This document shows, in pieces, positions 1 through 5,369 of a DNA stretch of 6,456 nt (its first letter is position 1; the number at the start of each line of letters is the position of its first letter). Below the pieces are notes generated by a model. It was not told the DNA's origin. It did not search any database and saw nothing but the letters and a program-made list of their open reading frames with translations. Origin of the DNA: Acidobacteriota bacterium (GTDB lineage: Bacteria; Acidobacteriota; Terriglobia; Acidiferrales; UBA7541). The stretch is taken from NCBI GenBank assembly GCA_028876695.1, contig JAGWRH010000197.1, positions 1-6,456 of the forward strand, given 5' to 3'. A program made the translations under genes and the position numbers.

Positions 1-774
1 GGAAAGTCCTTGGTGCAGGTATCGCGTTCGCTTCACCACCGCGGCCAGTCCGAAGTACATCGCGCGCAATCCCAGAACTGCAAAAATAGTTGACGAGTAC
101 GCGATGAACGCATTGCGCGTAATCGCCAGGACGGCCGGCACGGAATCGATCGCGAAGATCACGTCCATGGCTTCGATGGCCACCAGCGCCAGGAGCAGCG
201 GCGTCGCTGCGCGGACGCCATCCGTGCGCGTCCAGAACTTGTCTCCTCGGTACGATGCTTCAATCGGGTGGATTTTGCGAACCATCCGCATCAGCCAATT
301 GTTTTCTGGGTGGAACTCATCGCCGCCGGCCAGCATCCGAATTCCCAGGAAGAGCAGCGCCGCGCCGAAGAGGTACATGGCGAAGTGAAAATGCGAGAGC
401 AATTGTACCCCAGCGAGAATAAACACCAGGCGCATCCCCAGCGCGGCCAGGATGCCCGTGTACAAGACGCGGTGCTGATACTGCGGCTCGATTCCGAAGG
501 CGCGGAAAATCAGCAGAAAGACGAGCAGGTTGTCGGCGCTCAGAGATTTTTCGAGGACATACGCGGTGAAATATTCAACTCCGGCCTGGTGTCCCCGCCA
601 CGCGTAAACCCAAATGCCGAAAAGGATCGAGAGGCCGATCCAGGCGGCCGTTTCCACCAGCGCGCGCTGCAGCGTCAATTGTGCGCTTCGACGGCGCGAC
701 AACAGCAGGTCAATCGTCAACGCGATTCCCACGACTATGCTGAAGACGATCCAGTTGATGAGTTCGGGATGCAC
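1..774 (-). CDS. TerC/Alx-family integral membrane protein (C-terminus cut by window edge)
   Basis: Reading the minus strand from a GTG at 774 gives 258 residues open to the left edge. The product is a multi-pass inner-membrane protein of the TerC family (Alx, YkoY, YceF type), whose characterised members are linked to manganese export or metalation of exported proteins. Visible family signatures are EKSLSADNLLVF (about residues 75-86), IDSVPAVLAIT (209-219) and FAVLGLRAMYF (231-241), with the acidic residues E75, D81 and D210 inside predicted helices. Hydrophobic segments lie near 8-25, 44-58, 82-93, 106-124, 131-148, 192-217 and 223-247. Full-length relatives have about 300-350 residues, so the last helices are missing. 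The GTG start is chosen because an in-frame stop lies a short way upstream and MHPELINWIVF is a typical TerC opening; the ribosome binding site is weak (AGGA, far upstream). It diverges from the phenylalanine hydroxylase gene. Family assignment is firm; the metal is inferred. Confidence 0.9.
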   Translation of the reverse strand, partial: MHPELINWIVFSIVVGIALTIDLLLSRRRSAQLTLQRALVETAAWIGLSILFGIWVYAWRGHQAGVEYFTAYVLEKSLSADNLLVFLLIFRAFGIEPQYQHRVLYTGILAALGMRLVFILAGVQLLSHFHFAMYLFGAALLFLGIRMLAGGDEFHPENNWLMRMVRKIHPIEASYRGDKFWTRTDGVRAATPLLLALVAIEAMDVIFAIDSVPAVLAITRNAFIAYSSTIFAVLGLRAMYFGLAAVVKRTRYLHQGLS

Positions 775-911
775 GCACGCAATCCGGCAGATCCTGCGAG
801 TCGAACGAGTCTACACCGGCCGCAGCCTGCTTCGAATGATTTCGCGGTCGATCGAAGAGTCTCATGCACGATTGTAGAGAGCCGGATCGCACTGCCGGCA
901 GGAGGGCGAAA
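775..911. promoter_or_regulatory. Divergent intergenic region between terC-like gene and phenylalanine hydroxylase
   Basis: These 137 bases must hold the promoters for both divergent genes. I see no convincing -35/-10 pair. A 5-bp inverted repeat (GCCGG at 881-885, CCGGC at 895-899) sits immediately before the plus-strand Shine-Dalgarno at 900-906. The yybP-ykoY manganese riboswitch that often precedes alx/ykoY genes is not recognisable here, and the space is short for it. Confidence 0.45.
900..906 (+). promoter_or_regulatory. Shine-Dalgarno site of the phenylalanine hydroxylase gene
   Basis: AGGAGGG lies five bases before the ATG at 912. It selects this start over the in-frame ATG at 864, which would add 16 Arg-rich, unconserved residues and has no comparable site. 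Confidence 0.85.
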
Positions 912-1661
912 ATGGCCGTTACATCTTTGGTCGCGGCGGCGCCGTACCTGATCGGACAGGACTACGACTCCTATACGCCCGAGCAGCACGAAATTTGGGC
1001 CGAACTCGTCCGCCGGCGCCGCCCGCAAATCGAAGCCGCCGCTTGCCGCGAGTACCTTGAGGGCTACGCGTTCCTCGGCCTCGAAGACGACCGGCTCCCA
1101 AACCTCGCGAACATTTCCGGTCTGCTAAAACCGCGGACGGGATGGAGCGCCACGCCCGTCAGCGGTTTTTTGCCGGGCGACGCATTTTTCGAGATGCTCG
1201 CCGCGCGCATGTTTCCCACCACCACGCGGATACGCCCGCGCGACTCGCTCGATTACACGCCCGAGCCCGACATTTTCCACGACGTTTTCGGCCACGTGCC
1301 CATGCATGCGCACAAAGTGTTCGCCGATTTTCTGCGGCACTATGGCGCGGTCTGTGCCTCGCTCACTGACCACGACCTGCTCGAGCGCATCGGACGGTTG
1401 TTCTGGTACACGGTGGAGTTCGGTCTGATTCGCCAGGGTGGGAAAGTGAAAGTTTACGGCAGCGGGGTCATCAGCTCGCAAGGCGAATGCACAAATGTGC
1501 TAAAGGGCGGTTGCGATATCGCCGACTTCCGGCTCGATGATGTGCTCAATACCCCCGTGCGCGTCGATCGCATCCACACAAAGCTTTTCGCCATCGAGTC
1601 CTTCGACCAAATCTACGACGCGATGCGCCAAGCGGAAAGGCGCCTCAGCGCGGTTCGTTGA
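912..1661 (+). CDS. phhA: Phenylalanine 4-monooxygenase (monomeric, pterin-dependent)
   Basis: The 249-residue product is a bacterial aromatic amino acid hydroxylase that converts phenylalanine to tyrosine in the cytoplasm using O2, tetrahydropterin and non-haem iron. The iron ligands are all present: H123 and H128 in the motif PDIFHDVFGHVP (119-130) and E169 in FWYTVEFGL (164-172). The stretch TGWSATPVSGFLPGDAFFE (76-94) matches the conserved region ahead of the metal site, and SSQGECTNVL (188-197) the usual serine-glycine loop. There is no N-terminal ACT regulatory domain, as expected for the short bacterial type of about 250-300 residues. The start is fixed by the Shine-Dalgarno at 900-906. 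No pterin-4a-carbinolamine dehydratase (phhB) or other tyrosine catabolic gene is adjacent, so cofactor recycling must be encoded elsewhere. The role could be tyrosine synthesis or phenylalanine breakdown; context does not decide. Confidence 0.95.
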   Translation: MAVTSLVAAAPYLIGQDYDSYTPEQHEIWAELVRRRRPQIEAAACREYLEGYAFLGLEDDRLPNLANISGLLKPRTGWSATPVSGFLPGDAFFEMLAARMFPTTTRIRPRDSLDYTPEPDIFHDVFGHVPMHAHKVFADFLRHYGAVCASLTDHDLLERIGRLFWYTVEFGLIRQGGKVKVYGSGVISSQGECTNVLKGGCDIADFRLDDVLNTPVRVDRIHTKLFAIESFDQIYDAMRQAERRLSAVR

Positions 1662-1718
1662 TTGCTGCGATTCCGGGCGGCTGCAGCGGTGCGGACCGCA
1701 AGCCCAGAACAAACGAAA

Positions 1719-1761
1719 GCGGGCGCGCGGTGAATAATTCCAATATCCACGGCGCGCCCGC
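1719..1761 (-). terminator. Strong GC hairpin, probable bidirectional terminator
   Basis: The arm 1719-1732 pairs with 1748-1761: ten perfect pairs (GCGGGCGCGC with GCGCGCCCGC), one G-G mismatch, then three more pairs, around a 15-base AT-rich loop. On the minus strand the stem is followed by a T-rich run (TTTCGTTTGTTCT, 1706-1718), as in an intrinsic terminator for the leftward genes. On the plus strand it begins 57 bases after the hydroxylase stop but has no T tract. Its place between converging genes fits two-sided termination. Confidence 0.65.
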
Positions 1762-1775
1762 CCGATTGTCTCCCC

Positions 1776-1808
1776 GATCGGCCACAGGAGGGGGTCGGGC
1801 AGCCGATC
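1776..1808. repeat. Second inverted repeat in the convergent region
   Basis: GATCGGC (1776-1782) and GCCGATC (1802-1808) form a perfect 7-bp stem around a 19-base loop. No T tract follows on either strand. It could assist the adjacent terminator hairpin or be incidental. Confidence 0.35.
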
Positions 1809-1961
1809 AAAGAGCGCCAAAATTACTGGTTCACGGCTCATCTGTCTGTGATCTAGCGCACAGGTGTGAAGCGGCCGAATCGCGTGCGCCGCCCGGGTCT
1901 CTTTATCGCGAGCGCGCGGTTCTTCGAAGGAGCGGATTGGTCGCGTCGCTCAGGGGATCGC

Positions 1962-2087
1962 TCAGCCGAAAATGTGGTAGCAAGCCATCCCCAGAATGGT
2001 TGCTACGAGAAGGAACCCGAGCGCGATCGTTCCAATCGTTTTCAATTGTTCGTTGGCTTCGTCTCGATACACGTTTACTCTCTCCAT
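1962..2087 (-). CDS. 41-residue single-pass membrane protein, uncharacterised
   Basis: An ATG at 2087 opens a 41-residue frame ending in TGA at 1962. The first 16 residues are charged (MERVNVYRDEANEQLK) and are followed by one strong hydrophobic segment, about residues 17-38 (TIGTIALGFLLVATILGMAC), with a short YHIFG tail. This is the form of a small inner-membrane protein, probably with its charged N-terminus in the cytoplasm. The start overlaps the final 13 bases of the upstream beta-helix gene, so translation may be coupled; the only ribosome-site candidate is GAGAG about 8 bases before the ATG. The terminator hairpin at 1719-1761 lies downstream. I recognise no family. The sharp polar/hydrophobic division argues for a real gene, but without homologues it remains a prediction. 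Confidence 0.6.
   Translation of the reverse strand: MERVNVYRDEANEQLKTIGTIALGFLLVATILGMACYHIFG
1977..2006 (-). repeat. Hairpin inside the small membrane protein gene
   Basis: GTAGCAA (1977-1983) pairs with TTGCTAC (2000-2006) and CCAT (1985-1988) with ATGG (1996-1999), leaving one bulged G and a seven-base loop. This 11-bp stem covers codons for residues 28-37 of the 41-residue protein, near its 3' end. It may be chance, a consequence of codon choice, or an mRNA structure. Confidence 0.45.
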
Positions 2088-3607
2088 CGGTGGTCTCTCG
2101 AGCACCCCGCCCGATTATCGCGATGTCGGCACGGGTTAAGTTCGTCGGCGTCAGTACCGGAAAGATCGGCGTTCACGGAAGTCGTCCCGGTGGCATTGCC
2201 GATGCTCAAACTAACCGGAACCGGATTCTGCACGCCGGAGAAATCCACGGGCGCGCCTTCCGCTTTGAATTCATAGCTGTTGCCGCCCAGCGGCACGATT
2301 TGCATCGACGTGTAGGCGCCGTTGATCATGCCCGCAAACACAAAGGCGCCCTGCTTGTCGCCGAGCGAGAGCTGGTGAAACAAGCCGGCCGGGATGGCGG
2401 CGGAAAATGTTCCCACCTGGAGCTTCACAACATCCGTCAATGGATTGATCCCGCTGCTGCCGGAGCTCAGCGCGAATGTGGAATTCAGCCGAAAGTGCCG
2501 ACCGTCGATATCGAGCTTGGCGTTGAATGACGAAAACCCGGCGCTTTGCACCAGCTCAAACGCTCCGATATCGCATGCCGGCCCTTGAGGACGGCTTACG
2601 CCGCGCTGGTCCATCGTCACCTTCGTCGTTCCATCGGTTAGAGTGCAATTGGCTACCGGGACGCCGTCAATCGCTGGGCTGGTGGGCAGCAGCGCGATGG
2701 TGTTCGTCGATCCGCCGTTGTTCTGCAGTCCTTTCGAATCGAGCCCGGCGGCGCTCACGTTGTTCGAGTCAGTGGTCGAATTCAGGATCGCGGAGCAAGA
2801 GCCATCGTCCGAAAGATTGTAACCATCTGACGTGAGGGTACTGCCGCTCAGCGAGCAGTTTCCGCCTTTGTTATTCGCAACTAGAGTGCTCTTCAGCGTC
2901 AGGGTTCCGTTGGAATCGTCGATGCCGCCGCCGACCGTGGCCGCCGAATTGCCGGCGATCGTGCCATTGATGACCACGAGCGTTGAGCTGCTGTTTACAA
3001 TTCCTCCGCCGTCGGTACCGGACGAGTTCGCGGATACGGTGCTATTGATGAGCGTGACCGTCGAACCTTGGTAGCTGACGATCCCTCCGCCCTCGCCGGC
3101 CGCCGAGTTGCCCGATACAGTGGTCCGGTTCAGCACCAGGTTGCTCTGGTCGAAATTGAAAATCCCGCCGCCGTTGTAGAGCGAAGCGGTATTTCCGGAA
3201 ACGGCGCAGTCGGTCAGCTGAAGCGTGCTGGCGAAAACCATGATTCCGCCGCCGGAGGGGGCATTCCCGGCCTCGATCGTCACTCCCGAGATAGCGACCG
3301 TTGGCCCGCCGGTAACGTAGAACAACTCAGTCGCGTTATTCCCGCTGATGGCGAGATTGTTCGCGCCCGGGCCGGCGATGGTGACGCTCGTCGTCATCCA
3401 TATCGTGCTGCTCAAGGTAATCGTGGCCGGGTATGTGAGGCTGAAATTGATCGTGTCCCCGGGTGCGGCAGACGCGACCGCGGCCCGCAGCGAACCCGCC
3501 CCGCTATCGGCGGTGTTTGTCACCGTGATCGTGCTACCGAGCGCCGGAAACGCCATTAACAGCACCAGGATCACCGGGATGACTACACGGAGCTGCAATC
3601 GAACCAT
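2075..3607 (-). CDS. Secreted right-handed beta-helix protein with choice-of-anchor Q domain
   Basis: The 510-residue product begins with a clear Sec signal peptide (residues 1-24, hydrophobic VVIPVILVLLMAFPALG). The motif TVTNTADSGAGSLRAAV (28-44) is typical of beta-helix exoproteins. Five repeats each starting GGGI, at residues 119, 146, 173, 200 and 226, build the parallel beta-helix (SGN/ANN asparagine turns). A choice-of-anchor Q segment follows (about 306-351: LLPTSPAIDG ... DQRGVSRPQG ... CDIGAFE). A separate beta domain at about 357-480 has GINPLTDVVKLQVGTFSAAIPAGLF, a module I know as recurrent at the C-termini of exported proteins of soil bacteria. The final 20 residues (from NPCRHRDNRAG) are basic and hydrophilic, unlike the rest, and overlap the start of the 41-residue protein. 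The protein probably acts outside the cell or at its surface; no catalytic residues are identifiable, so ligand or substrate is unknown. The start is supported by GGGAGGG at 3613-3619. Confidence 0.88.
   Translation of the reverse strand: MVRLQLRVVIPVILVLLMAFPALGSTITVTNTADSGAGSLRAAVASAAPGDTINFSLTYPATITLSSTIWMTTSVTIAGPGANNLAISGNNATELFYVTGGPTVAISGVTIEAGNAPSGGGIMVFASTLQLTDCAVSGNTASLYNGGGIFNFDQSNLVLNRTTVSGNSAAGEGGGIVSYQGSTVTLINSTVSANSSGTDGGGIVNSSSTLVVINGTIAGNSAATVGGGIDDSNGTLTLKSTLVANNKGGNCSLSGSTLTSDGYNLSDDGSCSAILNSTTDSNNVSAAGLDSKGLQNNGGSTNTIALLPTSPAIDGVPVANCTLTDGTTKVTMDQRGVSRPQGPACDIGAFELVQSAGFSSFNAKLDIDGRHFRLNSTFALSSGSSGINPLTDVVKLQVGTFSAAIPAGLFHQLSLGDKQGAFVFAGMINGAYTSMQIVPLGGNSYEFKAEGAPVDFSGVQNPVPVSLSIGNATGTTSVNADLSGTDADELNPCRHRDNRAGCSRDHRWRE
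2852..3253 (-). repeat. Five regular GGGI beta-helix repeats (coding)
   Basis: Five degenerate units of about 27 codons lie within the beta-helix gene (protein residues about 119-252). Each starts GGGI and contains a T-x-SGN/SAN/AGN-type turn. The spacing between GGGI motifs is 27, 27, 27 and 26 residues. The DNA copies are diverged, so this is a protein-level repeat and not a recent tandem duplication. Confidence 0.8.
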
Positions 3608-3873
3608 GTGAACCCTCCCGAGTTGCTCAGAAAACTATTGACCACTGAAAGCCCGGCCCGAACACCGTGTCAGATTTACCACACCGAGCTATGTAACGTA
3701 CCGTCCCGACTGGAGCGAAGGTTATGGTTCACCGGTACCCGCGTCCATAGGACGTCCGTACTGCAATCGCTCTTCGCTATTCCTTTGATGGGTAGCTACT
3801 TAAGGCGAGCCAATGCCGTGTTCGGCGTCATCGAGAATCTGACGTACGCAGCGGATCCTTCAACGGGGGGAAA
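3608..3873 (-). promoter_or_regulatory. Non-coding leader/promoter region of the beta-helix gene
   Basis: These 266 bases separate the stop of the 298-residue exported protein from the beta-helix start. No frame has coding character. GGGAGGG (3613-3619), five bases before the ATG, is the ribosome binding site. A short hairpin GCCG-TGTT-CGGC (3815-3826) lies about 50 bases past the upstream stop and could be a weak terminator. Around 3741-3760 there is a small palindrome (CGTCC-ATA-GGACG) and a GGTACC/ACCGGT overlap. I cannot identify a sure promoter or match the region to a known riboswitch. Confidence 0.45.
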
Positions 3874-4770
3874 CTATTTGGACGAACGCGGTGCCGTTGC
3901 GGGCGCTTCGGCCGGCGGCGGAGCCAGCGTGAAGTGCCCGTTGACGACGGGGTTGCGATCCTCGCCCTCGCAGTCTTCATATACCATCCGGTGGATGGTC
4001 GTAACCCTCTCGTAGGTGCGAGATAGGTGCCAGGGCTTGGTCAAATTGACCGGGTCGATCACCGTCATCTGATCCTGCAGGTGGTTCTTATCGACCATGC
4101 GAAGGCGCTCGATGAAATGCGCCTGCGGGCTTAGGAATGTAATCAGCAGGCTCTGCTCGATTCCGCCAAAGGCTAGGATGGGCGTGCCTTCGTGAGCGCC
4201 GAAACCAGACGGAGCCGTTACGGCAATCGTATCAATCACCAGCGTCTGGCCTTCCCAGTGACCAATCGAGTCGCCCCAGGCGGTTGCCCACAGGTCGTCC
4301 TTGCCAGGATGCTGCCGTCCGTCCGTGTAAACGGTGCGAATCTCGCGGCTGGAAAAGATCAACGCCGTCTCCTTCGGAGAGGGCACAACCTCAAACATTA
4401 ATGGCGAGTCGAGCATGATGGCCGGATAGCCGAAGGTGCATGCGGCCACGGCGCCGCCAGGATTTGCCCCGTGAAGCACAGCTTCCATTTCTTTGCGTTC
4501 AGCAGCTTGAATCTTGTCGATCTTCGCCTGCAGGGCGGGATTGTTGGGTGGTGACCAGTCCATTTCCTTCAGGACCTTGTTGAGCGAATCGTCGAATCCT
4601 CCATCTGGGTTGGGCGTAGCGCCGATTTGCTGCCATTCGCCGCTCCAGTCCGGCAAGTTTGAGGTAGGGCCTTCAGATGAGGCGCCCCTCGTGGCGCCGG
4701 TGCTCGCGAGAAAGCCGATGAGCAAGGTCGCGGCGAGTGCTGCGCCTGCCGCCGATCTGCGTTGGTTCAT
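3874..4770 (-). CDS. Exported uncharacterised protein, partner of DUF6152 protein
   Basis: The 298-residue product has an N-terminal signal sequence (MNQRRSAAGAALAATLLIGFL..., cleavage probably near residues 26-31), so it is predicted periplasmic or secreted. The core resembles a large uncharacterised family of exported proteins in Acidobacteria and Proteobacteria. It shows DWSGEW (41-46), IRTVYTDGRQHP (144-155), GDSIGHWEGQTLVIDT (166-181), and a C-terminal block HFIERLRMVDKNHLQDQMTV (218-237) followed by KPWHLSRTYERV (245-256). Two cysteines, C111 and C267, could form a disulphide. The tail (about 283-298) is Pro/Ala rich. The ATG overlaps the TGA of the DUF6152 gene as ATGA (4767-4770), which implies one transcript and coupled translation; the AGGGAG directly before the ATG is too close to be a good independent ribosome site. 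No enzymatic motif is evident and I assign no function. Confidence 0.8.
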   Translation of the reverse strand: MNQRRSAAGAALAATLLIGFLASTGATRGASSEGPTSNLPDWSGEWQQIGATPNPDGGFDDSLNKVLKEMDWSPPNNPALQAKIDKIQAAERKEMEAVLHGANPGGAVAACTFGYPAIMLDSPLMFEVVPSPKETALIFSSREIRTVYTDGRQHPGKDDLWATAWGDSIGHWEGQTLVIDTIAVTAPSGFGAHEGTPILAFGGIEQSLLITFLSPQAHFIERLRMVDKNHLQDQMTVIDPVNLTKPWHLSRTYERVTTIHRMVYEDCEGEDRNPVVNGHFTLAPPPAEAPATAPRSSK

Positions 4771-5159
4771 CTCCCTGGACCTGGAGGCGGTGCGCCCAGT
4801 AACGGTCCGGTGGGTCCGGTGCCTGATAGATACTCACCGCCCTTTTCATTGCTGTGCAGCGGGTGGATAACGATGGTCACCTCTTCACCCGGTTTCAGCG
4901 TCCCGGGACGCCACCCGGCTCGCGACAGATGCTCCGGGCTGGTCATCTCGATGCTCCACTCGTCCTCGCCGCCGGCGTCATTCTTTACCAGCAATTGAAT
5001 GAACACGTGCGGATTCGTCCAGCGGAAGTCCTTCACGGTTCCCTTCAGGGTAACCGTTTTCGACTGGTCGAACATGGTAAACGAATGGTGGGCAAACGCC
5101 GGGCTCGACATGAGCATCGCAGCGGTAATCGCAAGCGTGTAAGCCGCCACCCTACTCAC
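4767..5159 (-). CDS. DUF6152 family exported protein
   Basis: The frame is open from a GTG at 5171, but the GTG at 5159 is preferred because GGAGG (5165-5169) sits five bases before it; the upstream GTG has no such site. This gives 130 residues. Residues 1-23 form a Sec signal peptide ending SPAFA, so cleavage after AFA would leave a mature N-terminus of HHSF (H24, H25). The mature domain shows the DUF6152 pattern: VTLKGTVKDFRWTNPHVFIQ (36-55), EDEWSIEMTSPEHLSRAGW (65-83), LKPGEEVTIVIHP (88-100), and a Gly/Pro-rich tail. The predicted fold is a small all-beta periplasmic protein. Conserved histidines are H24/H25, H51 (NPH) and H99. The family has no established function to my knowledge. The next gene overlaps by ATGA, so the two exported proteins probably work together. 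Confidence 0.85.
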   Translation of the reverse strand: MSRVAAYTLAITAAMLMSSPAFAHHSFTMFDQSKTVTLKGTVKDFRWTNPHVFIQLLVKNDAGGEDEWSIEMTSPEHLSRAGWRPGTLKPGEEVTIVIHPLHSNEKGGEYLSGTGPTGPLLGAPPPGPGR

Positions 5160-5359
5160 CGGTTCCTCCACGGGAACTGGAACTGCTCGCCTGCCACTTC
5201 GGTTAGCTTATAGCACACCGATGCCCGCTCCGCATCAGAGTGATTGAGCTGGGTGATTGATCCGGGGGCGAGAATATTTCGTTTGCGCTCTCGTAATGCG
5301 CGCGCAGATGCCCTTTCCTTTGCGTTCGCGTGCTCCTCAACTTCGACGTCGCATTTCAT
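5156..5359 (-). CDS. Possible 67-residue hypothetical protein upstream of the DUF6152 gene
   Basis: An ATG at 5359, eleven bases past the corC stop, opens a 67-residue frame (MKCDVEVEEHANAKER...) ending in TGA at 5156. The stop shares GTGA with the DUF6152 start, the same arrangement as the ATGA downstream. The product is charged, rich in Arg, Glu and Ala in its first half, with no signal peptide or domain I recognise. There is no ribosome binding site before the ATG, third-position GC is only modest, and the frame also runs open antisense-like into corC, all of which point to chance. I list it only because it would fill an otherwise empty 200-base gap. Confidence 0.2.
   Translation of the reverse strand: MKCDVEVEEHANAKERASARALRERKRNILAPGSITQLNHSDAERASVCYKLTEVAGEQFQFPWRNR
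5165..5169 (-). promoter_or_regulatory. Shine-Dalgarno site deciding the DUF6152 start
   Basis: GGAGG on the minus strand is five bases from the GTG at 5159 and lies inside the longer possible reading frame. It therefore supports the shorter protein starting VSRVAAYTLA, which also gives a better-shaped signal peptide. Confidence 0.75.
5207..5215 (-). promoter_or_regulatory. Possible extended -10 promoter for the DUF6152 pair
   Basis: On the minus strand TGCTATAAG reads as an extended -10 element (TGn followed by TATAAG), about 48 bases before the GTG at 5159. No matching -35 is seen about 17 bp further upstream (ATGCGG), so the call relies on the extended motif alone. Confidence 0.3.
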
Positions 5360-5369
5360 TAAGTCGAAG
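5341..5369 (-). terminator. Hairpin immediately after the corC stop
   Basis: GTCGAAG (5363-5369) and CTTCGAC (5341-5347) form a perfect 7-bp stem around a 15-base loop directly adjoining the TAG of the corC remnant. Only TTGAGG follows on the minus strand, so as an intrinsic terminator it is weak. Confidence 0.35.

Larger units (their letters stand above)
1662..1961. other. Gene-free convergent intergenic region
   Basis: These 300 bases lie between the stop of the hydroxylase (plus) and the stop of the 41-residue membrane protein (minus). Open frames crossing them on either strand show no domain, signal peptide or ribosome site and run antisense into neighbours. The recognisable content is two inverted repeats, 1719-1761 and 1776-1808. 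Confidence 0.7.

Noticed and set aside
864..911. Upstream ATG at 864 as the start of phenylalanine hydroxylase
   Set aside because: It adds 16 unconserved Arg-rich residues and has no Shine-Dalgarno, while ATG 912 has AGGAGGG at the right distance.
775..911. Manganese (yybP-ykoY) riboswitch upstream of the TerC-like gene
   Set aside because: The known conserved loops are not visible in the short divergent region.
104..951. Plus-strand open frames of up to 227 codons across the left part of the window
   Set aside because: They are antisense to the TerC-like gene, whose minus-strand reading has clear family motifs and helices; the plus-strand products are hydrophilic, low-complexity and lack ribosome sites.
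1500..1841. 113-codon minus-strand frame across the convergent region
   Set aside because: It runs through the GC hairpin and antisense to the conserved C-terminal part of phenylalanine hydroxylase; no domain is visible.
1658..2530. 290-codon plus-strand frame from the hydroxylase end into the beta-helix gene
   Set aside because: It is antisense to the beta-helix and small membrane genes, spans the terminator hairpin and has no recognisable domain.
2852..3253. CRISPR-like or tandem DNA repeat within the beta-helix gene
   Set aside because: The periodicity is at the protein level (GGGI units) inside one open frame; the DNA units are diverged and there are no spacers.
3608..3873. c-di-GMP (GEMM) riboswitch before the beta-helix gene
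   Set aside because: Fragments such as GGTACCGG looked suggestive, but the conserved core and tetraloop-receptor elements are absent.
3068..4015. Plus-strand frames opposite the beta-helix, its leader and the 298-residue gene
   Set aside because: They are shadows of the repetitive minus-strand coding sequence; the products have no signal peptide or conserved motif.
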